From Eudorina sp. 2006-703-Eu-15 (Eukaryota; Chlorophyta; Chlorophyceae; Chlamydomonadales; Volvocaceae): a stretch of 64,000 bases of DNA. The stretch's first letter is position 1. The number at the start of each line of letters is the position of its first letter. The position numbers and the translations under genes are program-made. The notes below the pieces were generated by a model. The model was given only the letters and a program-made list of their open reading frames with translations. It searched no databases and had not been told where the DNA came from. The DNA lies in assembly GCA_003117195.1 (NCBI GenBank), contig BDSI01000042.1, positions 570,986-634,985 of the forward strand, in the 5' to 3' direction. Of the stretch, positions 45,617-56,718 are shown piece by piece.

Positions 45617-47634
45617 TCACATGTGCAACACATGGTTGTACCCGGTCTTCATGGTCCAAAGTGTAAAGGTTTGGTAGATGGACCCAGCCGCAAGCACAGC
45701 ACCGATCAAGCTGAGCGTGTCCCGCAGTAGGCGATTCGAGATCCGGGGCGCCACGAAGGCAACGAACGCCAGGCTGCAAGATACCACCAAATATAAGGTG
45801 CCCAAAGCGAAGCCCTCAGCACCTAGCTGGCCACGGCTTCCCGTCAGGAAGAACTGGAAAAGGGAAGACCCGGGTGACAGTCGCATTTAGGAACTGGTGA
45901 TTGCGAAGTGAGCAGTGGTTGAGAGCCGTGGGCAATAGTGGATGCAACATTGTAACGGTTGCATTATACAAAGAAAAGTGTCAACATCTTGATTACGCGT
46001 CGAAGGTCTCCATCTACCCCAGTTGTGCACGTGCGCGCCTACCTGCATGTTTCCCTTGCGATCCCGAATGAAGAACGGCACGCCACGGATGATATTGTAC
46101 ATGCCACCGCTGACGGAGAACCAGAACACTGCCAAGGCAATGAATGCCCACAAGGCCGAATGCTGCAACAGTGACAGCGCGTACACCTTGTACGCAAGGT
46201 ACGCCACCGCCAGTAACGCTGCAACCACAAGCACCGGGAACAGAGGGCTCTTGTAGAAGCTGGGGCGGTCGATGGGCGCTGCGCTGAGGCCGTGCTGGCT
46301 ACCCAAGAACTCGACGAACAGCTCCGCGGGCCAGGGATAGTTACGAGAGCCGATGGTGTCCGGTAGCATCTTGTCGCCTTTCCCCAGCTCCAGGGTGCCC
46401 CCACCCACGGACATGTCGGGTGGAATGCGCAGGATGCACGGAAGCGCGTTCACCTGCCATCCACGGCCACGCCAAACGTACGACAGGGCGGTACAGAACC
46501 ATGATTCATACTTAGAAAGGTGGTAAAAACAGAACCACAGGATTAAACCCTGGCTTGCATGCAGTGTCCGCCAGGTAAAGGTGCGCGGCCCCAGGCCAAT
46601 CAAAGCTGGACTCCTGCATTGCTGGTCTACACTGTTGGTTGCTAAACCGTGGCCAACCAGCTAGCTTGGCAGGCAATCGCAAACAGACCATAGCCGCGCC
46701 GTTGGCCGCAGTAATTCCAAGTAACGTCATCTTTCCTGGCACCCGTACACCGTGAAGGCCGTCCCCGATTTGTGCGCTGCCACCGCCAACTGTATTGCTG
46801 TACTCATATCGCTCCCAGCTACAACATGAGATATCATTCCTGCGGCCTGTGATGCCCACCTGCGCCAACGCAAATGGTGTCTGCGTGGTTTCCAGCGCAG
46901 CCTCGAAAAAGAAGATGTTATTGGCGTCTTTCCCCTTCGCGAAGGCCTTCGCTGCGAGACCATACTCTTGCCGCAGGTCATCTAGTCGAAGGTTTGGATT
47001 GGCCTCGGAAACCTGCACAACAACATGTGTAGGTCCATGCAGACAGGTACATCGACATAGCTAGCCACCCTGGGACGCCTCGAGCACTGGAAACGGTACA
47101 GCGGTGTCGCCGTACATAAACCACTAAACACTTTGCACCACTCAACATCATGCCAGGGACACTACCTGCTCAGCCGAGAAGAAGATAGCCACCGCATACG
47201 GCCGACTGCGACCAATGATAAACTTTTTCAGGAGGTCATCTGTGATATGAACGACTGCATCGCGGGCCTGGTCCCGCAAGGTTGCCAGCTCCGCCACATC
47301 CTGAGTAATAGAATGCACGTGGTCGGCAGGCACCAGCATACCGCAGCGCGTGGGGTACACATCGGGTCATACCGGATTTCGGGCAGAGGACTAAGGGTAC
47401 GTACCTCTACCTACAGGGTAGGTAGCTTCGAGACCCAGGCGTCTATGCGTTTCGGTAACTACCAACCCAAAACTCAAACCGCAGACAGCAGAGCATATGC
47501 GCTTTTGGGGTCGCTCCACGCGCTCTTTCCGAGGCCACCCTGAAGTCCCGCGCAACAAAGCTCACCGGTGCGGCCCATGCCAGCTGCAGGATTGTCACGG
47601 TGACCAGAAGAAAGGTTCCATACCTCCGTAACAT
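45617..47634 (-). CDS. OST3: Oligosaccharyltransferase subunit OST3/OST6 family
   Basis: Five exons on the minus strand, all phase 0: 47634-47566, 47300-47166, 47012-46860, 46453-46043, 45853-45617. They encode 334 aa plus stop. A signal peptide (RYGTFLLVTVTILQLAWAAP) leads into a thioredoxin-like lumenal domain (RPYAVAIFFSAE, NIFFFEAALETTQTPFALAQ, NALPCILRIPPD) and then four membrane spans, including LFPVLVVAALLAVAYLAYKV and a conserved MYNIIRGVPFFIRD loop. The last spans end in TMKTGYNH. The protein belongs to the ER N-glycosylation complex. The CxxC redox motif of yeast OST3/6 and animal TUSC3/MAGT1 is absent from the expected place, as in land-plant homologues, so oxidoreductase activity is doubtful. 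The cis-proline region (ALPCILRIPPD) is kept. Confidence 0.9.
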
Positions 47635-48020
47635 TTGCCGGGTGACACAAATTGACGTCTGCGATCAGCTTGCAGTAGACGCCCTCAAACCCAACCAAGG
47701 TTTTACCATTCCCTAACTTAACCTATTGAAATATCGATCTCTCCATAGCATGCAATGTTCAGTAAACATCGGTACAGTGGAGTACCAGTACGACGCACAG
47801 CTTATTTCAACTGAGCGTATGGCTGTTCGGAGTTCTTCTTAACATAGCAATGTCTTTGAGCTGAGCTGCAACCTTCCACCACAACTACATCTATCTATGG
47901 CTTCTGTGTTCCCGGGACCCTATCAACGGTGCACAGTCCTTCGTCGGTTTTGCCGGTAATCCTGAAGGCGTCACTTAAATCATCAGGGACCTTAGCGGAT
48001 GAATATTCGGGCTCGGAATA
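47635..48020. promoter_or_regulatory. Shared divergent promoter interval, OST3/6 / BAH-PHD gene
   Basis: 386 bp lie between two start codons on opposite strands. No strong core element was identified. Confidence 0.45.
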
Positions 48021-50513
48021 ATGGGCAAGAGGAAAGACCCTAGAAAGGAGGTGCCGTCTGCAGTGCATAATGGGCAGGAGTACAGACCTGGAGACTGCGT
48101 ACTGATCAACCCAGACGATAATGCACCGGCATATGTGAGTATTATGTCTTGGCGGCAAACGCCACTTGAACGACTCGTCATATGCAAGCGAATTGCGTTA
48201 TTGGGGCGTTGCAGATTGGAAGAATAAAAAAAATCTTGCAAGCCGTCAACGACCCCAAGGACGTGGAATTGGAAGTGACGTGGTTTTACCGCCCAGAGGA
48301 GGCCGTGGGCGGCCGCAAGGTATGAAGCGCTGGCACTAGAGAGTTCCCGTGCCCTGCGCTCATCAGGCCGTGCTCCAGATGGGAAAGGGTCGGGGGTCAC
48401 AGGGAGATCCGGGTGCAAGGGCTGGCCTGTCGCGGTATTTGTGCGGAATGGGTGTGCAGGTGCAGTGGTGACCTCGATCCTTACATAATACCTGCTCGTT
48501 TAAATACGTTCCGACTCGGCACACGTTGCACCTCTTCTGGCGGCTTGCACCTAAAACCTGCAAACCCTCACAAGGCAAACGTGCATGGAGCTAAAATCCG
48601 GCAAACGCCGTGACAAATTGGAAGCGTAAGCGTGTGGGGACGCCGCCTGTCAGGGGCGTGGTGGAGGGTGGTGGGGCCCCAGGCTGAAGCTGGTTCAATC
48701 GACGGTCCGTGGCGAACCGTCGCCTTGCTAACTCTTTGGGCCAAGATGGTACCAAAGCCTCTTTTTGGAACTTGTCTGTATGGCTCTGTCACTGTCGACA
48801 CCCCGGCCAGATGATGACCAGCCGTGGGTTGCATCCTGACGGGACCCATGAATTTTGCAGGTTTTTCACGGCGAATCCGAGGTGTTTGAGTCCTCGCACC
48901 ACGACAAGGCCCCCCTGGCCGCGATCCTGGACCGCTGCTTTGTTCACACCATGGAGAGATACGAGGTGAGACGGACATGCAGTGTTACTCTGAAGTGCCG
49001 GCTGTGAGCTGGTCACGGAATTTAGGGAAGGGTCTGTAAAAGACATCAGGTTCGCGTTCACGTCTGTTGGGTCAAGGCGTGAAATTAAGCGGTTGGTGTT
49101 GTTTTTGCTTGCGTGCTAGACTCAAAGACGCGGCGGTGGTTATCTGTTGATGTGTTGTCCGCGCCTGCATTGATAGCATGGGTCATGCCACGCATGGGTG
49201 CTTTGCTTGTCTGATGACACGGGTGCCGTTTTGGTCTTAATCCTCAACAGGAATTGAAGGTGCGGCGAGAGAACGACTTCTTCTGCCGCCTGGTGTACAA
49301 GGTACGAATGTGAAATGCCTCCCGCATGTCGTGCTGCATGGTCGCTGATCTCAGGCTAGGCCCAACTTCAAAGGCTGATGGGTCTCAGGCCAAGGTTTTA
49401 GGCCTTCCCGCTGCGTGTGAGCCGACGTATCAAGAGGATAACTGCATATGTGTACTGTCATGTGTTGTGGATGTCCTGACGATGCGCAATTTCATCCACG
49501 ATTTGACACGTTTTCCCCAATTCATATGCGCCGTTCCGTCATGCAGCCGCAGACCAAGCAGTTCGAGCCAGACGAGGTGCCAGTGTAAGTGGGCACGGCC
49601 TGCGCTGTGTTCAGCTGCAAGTGACTTGTGGCCACGTAGGGGCGGCGCTTTCGCTGTCTAGACTGTCCTTAAGGCGGCGTTTTTTTAAACGGCTTACATG
49701 ACGTGGCATGGGTCCGTACGCGAGGACGCCGAGGAGGCGACTCTCCTCTTGGCGGTTCTACGTGCTCCATGTATATGCTGGCAGGTGGAGGGAGTTGCAT
49801 GTTGCCATGCGGGTTCATGCTTTTGCCCCAGTGGTGTTGGAGGCCAGCTCAAGACGGGTTTTCCAAATGTCTGTCCTGGCTATCGTTCGTTCGTGCCATC
49901 AACAGGTACTGTGTCTGCGAGCTTCCGCACAACCCCGACAGGCCCATGGTAATGTGCGAAGTCTGCGAGGAGTGGTAAGTCCGATAAAGAGAGGTTTGGT
50001 GCTGAGATTTTGCACGTTGCCTTTGCCTTTGCGGCATCTGAGCTTCTCATAGGAGAGCACGGGGTCTATGGCAACCACGCCGGTTGTGCTGGATTTCGGA
50101 TAGGCGGCTGAAAGCAGGCCTCGATTGGGTTCCGTGCTGGGGTTGGGCTCAGTACGGATACGACGTTCGCCACGGCCCTTCCGCAAAGATGATTCAGCAG
50201 AGGACGGGCTGAGGGGTTCGCCCTGGGTCCTCTGTCTTCACCCTGCTCACCCGGTACCCTGCACGTCGCGTGGCTCATAGTACCACCATAATTTAGGCTG
50301 CCACCGTTTCAGCGCACGCAACCGATTGCTCATTGCGGCCTTGTGATACCCATTCTCAGGTATCACCCGCAGTGCCTCCATATGGGTCAGGAGGTGCTGC
50401 AGAGCGAGGAGTTCGTATGCCCAAGCTGCGAGTCCAAGGGCATTTCAGCCAACAAGAAACAGCGATTGGCGCTGCAGGCGAGCGGGGCCGGTGTGCCAAC
50501 AGCCCGGCCGTAA
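48021..50513 (+). CDS. BAH-PHD histone reader, EBS/SHL-like
   Basis: Seven exons: 48021-48134, 48215-48319, 48861-48965, 49251-49301, 49547-49584, 49906-49974, 50360-50513. They encode 211 aa plus stop, compared with about 220-235 aa in Arabidopsis EBS and SHL. Residues about 15-140 form a BAH domain (YRPGDCVLINPDDNAPAY, then VTWFYRPEEAVGGR, then HGESEVFESSHHD). It is followed directly by a C4HC3 PHD finger (YCVCELPHNP, MVMCEVCEEW, YHPQC, FVCPSC) and a short basic tail. In Arabidopsis this architecture reads H3K27me3 through BAH and H3K4me2/3 through PHD and controls flowering genes. A chromatin-reader role in the nucleus is inferred here. The stop codon lies in CC|GTAAGT, a good donor sequence, so an extended isoform is possible. 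The acceptor of exon 5 could also be 49553. TGTAA signals at 50933 and 51072 support an end here. Confidence 0.88.
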
Positions 50514-51970
50514 GTGATACGCAGTATCGAAGTGAGGTGATATCTTAAGTGAAGGGTGGTCGCAAATGGGGTCGCGACAGGGTTGCGCACAAACTGGCCA
50601 CGTGAAAACAGGATTCGGCGTGGTGCCGTGCAGCGGGTGTTGGGCATTCACTGGCTGAGTTTTGACAGCATGAAGTAATTCGATAAGGCATTAATTACAT
50701 CATCAGCAGGCAACTGTGTGCCGGCCAGTTCTCTTCTCCTTGCCGAGTTTCTCGTCAAGCCTGGTTGGATGCGACGAGGACAGATGTGGATTTATTTTAT
50801 GAAAGTTGAACTATGTGAGTTTCCACTTGTGTCTGTCGTGTATGGAGGTGGGGAACAGTCTTTTGTGTCGTGGTGCCCATGAGGCGTCGTCCCGTTGGTT
50901 GACTGGGGGGAACTGGAAGCTGAGAGTGTCGTTGTAACTGTAGCACTGAATTGATGACATACAATCCTGGATAACTGTAGGGTGTTATTGCCTGGGTGAT
51001 GATTCGGATGACCTGCTGATGCACTGTCGTGCGAAGGGGTTGCACTTGGAATGTTAGGAAGTTTGCTAATCTGTAATTGGTATCCTGTCTAATAATTGCC
51101 AAGTTTATTTTCAACATGATATTCCCCATATACTGCACTTGCTGTCCTAGGTCTCAGACGATTCTTCTTTAGTGCTGCCCGGGGACAAGCGCCTGGTCTG
51201 CTCAGTACTCGTCATCTACTGGAACTGACTCAGGTAGACGTTTGCTCTCGGCCTTTCGCTTCCATTTTGGGAGGCCCCAGGGCGACCGTATGGATTGGGC
51301 TGCGCGGCAACCCGTTTGCCAAGTCGCGGGAAATGCGCGCCTCCTTCAAAATATGACAAATGATCATATGTGCCATATCGTCGTTGGTGGTCTTGACGAT
51401 CGCCTCTTTCGCAAGCAGCGGCGACGCGGATGGGGAGTAGGGCGCGTCGCTCAGGACGTCAGGATGCTTTGGCACTATGCGACGGACATCACGCTAGTAT
51501 ATTCTTCTTGCACCCGGCAGACGAGATCTTAGCGTTTGCGCCCTAAGCGGTTGGCTGCACATACGTGGCTGCGGACACTTTCTTGTGACCTTCGCGCGTG
51601 CTTTTGTCGGTGTCGATCTGTGTTCAATTGTGCAGCGCCTTTATACACTGGGCAATTCAAATGCGCATGATTCCCTGTTGCAAATTCTACGTTTAGGAGA
51701 TATTGTTCGCGGCCTGACACTGGTACTTATCGGCGCTGTAGGCTTGGACATTATGATGCTGGACGCAAAAGCGAAACATAATTTGCTGGCGCTGGATGCT
51801 GCCAGCCTTGGCCTGCAGCTCACAGGTGCGCGAGGGATTGGAACTCTGGTTGAACCAACCTCATCGGTTTTTAGTGCGCAATTACATCAGGCGTTTGACG
51901 TATATCACAATAGAATTAAATCCACTCGGAAACGCCCTTGCACGCAGGATCGTCTCCACCGACGATCAGT
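50514..51970. other. 3' UTR of BAH-PHD gene and upstream region of AP2 gene
   Basis: No independent gene is supported. An open frame from 51585 reads a hydrophobic, protein-like stretch (LRLGDIVRGLTLVLIGAVGL), but I could not join it to the AP2 frame. It might be a 5' exon of the AP2 gene or chance. Confidence 0.35.
50933..50937 (+). terminator. TGTAA polyadenylation signal of the BAH-PHD gene
   Basis: About 420 bp after the stop at 50513; a second TGTAA lies at 51072-51076. Confidence 0.5.
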
Positions 51971-54322
51971 ATGGCAACTTCCCTGCTGCCAGCACCTGGC
52001 GCTGCGGTACCGCCGAATGCGTTGGCGTTCGGTGCCAGTCAGTTTAACCCCATTACGCTGTTTGGCGGATTGCCCTTTGGGGCTGCGGGCGTTCTGCCAG
52101 CGGGTCTGCCATCCCTGACGGCTGCAGCTGCGGCCGCGGCGGCAGCTGCGCGAGCCGCGGCCGCAAGTCAGGTTGCGTCCCTGCCTGGTAACGACCTCAA
52201 GCAGCCGGTGACTTCCTTCACGGCCGGGGGCATTGCTGCAAGCGTGCCGCCGCCTGCAGACCCCAGCCTAGCAGTTCCGACGCCGCCGCTCACGGCCTCA
52301 CCTCCTACCGAACCCAGCGACGGGTCCAGTCCGTCTACCTCGCACAACAGCCAGGATGCTGCGGCTGCGGGCAGTCCTCCAGCCCCATCCGGCGCAGTCA
52401 GCTTGCCCCACCCAGCAGCGGCCCTGTCCGGCACGGCTGGCAATCAAGGGGCTGCTCCGCATATGGGCGTGGCCTTTCAAGCGATGGGCTCCGTCGGGGT
52501 CATTGCTGCGGCAGCGCAAGGAGCCTCCTCAGGCAGCGCGCTTGCGCCTAACCTGTGGCATCAGACGGTGTCAGCCGCAGGGCTGCCTCCACCACTAGCC
52601 GCATCCGGCGCGAATCGCACCAGCCACGATGGGCGGAAGTCTGCAGCGGGCGATTTTCAGCTGGCGGTCGTCCCGGCGGCACCCGCGTCCGGTCCTTACT
52701 CTGTGGCGGATGCGCCCTTCGGATCTGCACCCTGCGGGAAGCCGCCGCTAGCGCCCGGTGGACCTAGCCCGATACCTGCGAGCCTCGCTGACCACCCCGC
52801 TGCTGGCATTGGGTGCAGCACTAGCTACAAGAGCAGTGGCAGCCACCTCGCGGGCTTCCAGGGCGGACTGCCGCCTCTCGGCGCAAGTCCGCCTAGCCTC
52901 GGGACGTCGCCGGCCGCCGGCAGGTACGCGACTGCAACTGGAGAAGTATTGGTGGGGTACGGCGGCAAAACTTGCGTTTGTGTCAGTGGGAGGTAACCTC
53001 GCGCGCTGTGGAGTAAATGACACGAGAATCCCCGTTGTGAGGTTAAAGATTGTAGCCATGTCGCGAAGGCTTACCTCGCAGCCGCCCGGGGCCTGCGCAG
53101 GGCGTCGTCACGCCGGCGGACGAGTAGCACGAACTTGCTCAGCTCTTCCGCTGGCGCAAAAGCTAGCTCGTCAGCTCCGTCCTTGTCCGTGAAGCCCGAC
53201 AAGTCGGGCGCCTGCAAGTACCGCGGTGTGCGGCAGCGACCGTGGGGCAAGTTCGCGGCTGAGATTCGAGATCCGCACAAGGTGAGCTTGCGGCCGTGAC
53301 CGGCGTGTAGTGCGTCCCTGTCTCATAGCGATGGTGGTCGGGTTGTGCTGACGGCACTGAATGTGCATCATGTCATGCAGGGAGTGCGAGTTTGGCTGGG
53401 AACGTACGACACTGCGGAAGAGGCGGCCTTGGCGTATGATAAAGCGGCAAGGGAGATCCGCGGTCCACGGGCTGTGGTCAACTTTCCGAACTTGCCGCCG
53501 GGCACGATGCCGGTAAGCTCGCCCGTGTGTTCCATGCTTGATATGTTGAATGTTTGAAGCGGTAGGCGCCCCGACGTCGCAGCTTGCGTAGCTGCGGGGT
53601 GCAGTTTCGCGCAGCTCGTGGGAAGCTGTTGGACATGCACCAGCCGCTTCTTGCCTACTTGGGGCTTTACGTCAGGGCCATACTTGGCTTGCCGTATCGC
53701 AACTGACCACATACACAACGGCACCCAACCCTACGGGCACATCCTCTCCCCAACCCCACAGCAACAGGATGACGACAGCACCCAGTGGGACCCGATAGGG
53801 AGCTCGTCGTTGGGTACGTCGCCCGTCTCGTCCGGGTTCGTTGCCGGGACGTCGCCGCTTATGGGTGGCTCAGCTCCAGCCCGGCACCACAACCCTTCGC
53901 AGCCCCACTACCACCACCCGGGAGTGGCCCCCTACACCAACTACGGGCTGCGGAGCACATACGGCGGCTTTGCTGGTTTTAAGCGCGATCCTGAGACCAT
54001 TGTCGAGGGAGATTCCGATGTAGATATGGATGATGGCGATGATGGGGACGGCATGGAGGAGGACAGGGGCGGCATCAGCGGCGCGCCCCGGGCGCGCTTG
54101 AATGTCATTACGGGTGTCGGCGGCAGTGGGCGCCCCTCCCGCCCTGCGGCTGCGGCCGCCGTGGCGGCAGTGACCGCAGCGGCCGCGCGGGGAGGCATGG
54201 AATCTGATGATGCCGGCGAGCTGCCGCCTGCCCGGGTCAAGCGACCGCCTGTATCTGTGGACGTGGAGGACGAACTGGCGGAGCTTGCGGATGCGCTGTT
54301 GCTCCTCCACGAGAGCGGTTGA
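51971..54322 (+). CDS. AP2/ERF-domain transcription factor
   Basis: Four exons: 51971-52923, 53143-53281, 53381-53512, 53762-54322. They encode 594 aa plus stop. Exon 1 is a long Ala/Pro/Ser/Gly-rich region with a polyalanine run. The single AP2 domain at about residues 342-400 is split over exons 2 and 3: [20 protein letters not shown], then [20 protein letters not shown], then AVVNFP. This is the YRG and RAYD layout of ERF-type domains, with the Trp and Arg DNA-contact residues present. Exon 4 is disordered, with an acidic Asp/Glu-Gly stretch ([12 protein letters not shown]) that could be an activation region, and ends in a short leucine-rich helix. The ATG at 51971 is chosen as the first in-frame Met with coding character; an upstream exon joining at CAG 51945-51947 is possible. 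A TGTAA follows 109 bp after the stop. Confidence 0.85.
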
Positions 54323-54430
54323 TGGAGTAGTGGTCTGCAGCTGCTGGGAATCTACCCGAAGCAGCGGGCGCGCCGGTCCCTGAAGAAGCATTGCGGAGGT
54401 ACGAAAAGTTTGTATTATGTGAGGTCTAAT

Positions 54431-54435
54431 TGTAA
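54431..54435 (+). terminator. TGTAA polyadenylation signal of the AP2 gene
   Basis: 109 bp after the stop at 54322. Confidence 0.5.
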
Positions 54436-56718
54436 AGGTGGGTATGCACCGTACGTCAGAGCGTCAAATTTGTTGCCGGGGGCAACGGAAATTCTGTTAC
54501 TGAGTCCTGCCGCGCTTGACAGTGCGCCCCTCAGAAAGGGACTTGACCATGGTATGGGTGGCTTAGACAATATATCGGATGAGGACGGAGGGAAATTAAG
54601 CGCCGGTGCCAAGATCTCGGTTGCCGTCGCGAAGGTGTTGGTCATGACTGGGATGGGGAGGTACGCGGCAGGTCATCGCGTCCTCGTCATCCTTACGAAT
54701 TTTCTCTGAGAGGGCTGTTGGGAATCCGATTCGCGTCCCAATTTGTTATGCGCTTGGCTGTGTATGTGTGCGTCTGTGACTGTCTTCATCGGCTGTAGAG
54801 CTCACTCGGGTGGATGGCGTATCTGTACGGATGGTCGTACAACGGAGAGGTAGAATTCTTAGGTGCGGCAGCTGCATGCACTTCCAACCAACAAAAGGGC
54901 ATCGATGTGCGCTTCGCAATAGACGCATCGGTTGCATCCACTGCGGCATAATCTGAAGGCCGAATGATTCCTTCGTGATCCTCCCGGTTTAACACCCACA
55001 GTCGTTCGGTGCTTGCATTGCACGTGCTGCATTACCAAGGCTTTTGACGGAGGGTGTCTTTTTTCGTTGGTTATGTAGAAGAAGAGCGCGTCTGCTTACT
55101 GCGTACAGGACTAGGTTGCCTGACAAGGGAGAGTCTGTTGCTGAGAGTGGTCCGTCGCTGGTGAGGGCTCCGTCGGGAAAGCGCTCATAAGGCTCAATAC
55201 TTGATCACTGCAGCGGGAGTGGACCGTGACCAACGCGAACAGCACGTGGGTCTCAGTGCTCCTGTTCTCAACGGCTGCGTGTTTCTGTCCCTAGAGAAAA
55301 GCCATTTGTCTGATTTTTGCCGACGATTCACTCGGCCTCCGACCAACCCATGCGCACCTTTCTTGGCATCCAAGCGGCGCTTCAAGGGGCTCGCGCCATA
55401 GCGGTCTTGTCTCCTGATATAGTTTGCGGAGGGGGCCGTGGGTGCGGGCGGGTTTCCGGAAGCCCACCAGAGCCTGTTGGCTAAGCTGGTCCGATTTTGG
55501 ATTGAAGCGGCGCGTTCACCAGGACTTTTTGGTGGGTCTGGCCAGCGTGGACATGAAATCCTCGCCTTGGCAACGTCTGCACGTTACATGTTTGACACTG
55601 GGCTTTCCTATTCGAGGCAGTGGGGCGAGGGGCGGGGCATTATTCAGGTTGGAGTTGCGTTCAGCGCTGGGATCACTCAGTGGATGGGCGGAGGCTGCAA
55701 AGCAAATTGTGCCATGAGAAGACGAAACATGTACGCTATGGTCGTTTGTGTGTTCCAAGCCTGGCAGGGTTTCCCTGCTTTGATGGCCCGGCGGTCGTGC
55801 GGCGGGATCCTCTGGATGGGGCACCACGTGAAGGTTGTTTCATTGTAGTAATACACGGTCGGATTCAAGGGTCGCGCTTAATGATGCGGTGCGTGCGCGG
55901 AGTAGGGGCCTCGCTTGCAAGCTGTGGGAATGTCGGCCCTTCAATGCCGGACCATGGATAGCCATCGCTAGGTTGCTGCGGATTTGCGGGTGTTGTTGTC
56001 GTGCAGGTGTGTAGGGCCAGGTGCAGGGCGCCGCGAATTGTTCAGATCTGCTGTTAGCTGCCACATGGTCAGGAGTTTTGTCTGCTCATCGGTTGCGACG
56101 CGTATTCTTTGGCTTCGTTCCCGCACTTCTGTATTTTATTGTGGCTTGAGAAGGCATAGGGTTGACGAATGCGGCCCGGCCAATTGCACGCTGATGTGGA
56201 CGTTGGGGTTGGATCCCCTTGTACAATGGTCTATTGTTTTCAGCTATCTCTCCTTGCCCCCAAGTTGGCGTTAAGAGGCTCGAGTCATGCATGGCATGCG
56301 TAATGTATACAACGTGCTGCAATCTTGTAAGGCGTTTTGAGCTTGTGACCCCATAGCGCAACATCCATGTTTCCCCACGTCTCATGAATGACTACATGTC
56401 CCTGAGATGTTGCATGTCAAATGACGGTAGCCTCTGAGATAACAGTGTCTTCAAGCAGGGGAGATAGCCACACAACTATGCCGTCGTAAGCTCGTAACGG
56501 TATACAACGGAATCGGAACCGGATTCCGGCGCCCTGCAGCCTGCACCACTTTCCCTCAAATCAATGCCGTCGAAAGTTGCTTATCTACATATTAGCATGC
56601 CGTTTTACTTCAGTACCAAGGACGACTTTGCATCCCTCCGCAAGGTTCGCGTTTGCCGCGAGGTTCTTTGCTGTATAACTTATCTGAGCAAGCGCTGCAC
56701 TTTGAGAGATCTATCAGT
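54436..56718. other. Interval without supported gene
   Basis: ORFs of 60-136 codons occur on both strands (for example near 55.4-55.8 kb), but they overlap each other, show no domain pattern and have no splice partners I could assemble. The right end should hold the promoter of the ferredoxin-TPR gene. Confidence 0.35.
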
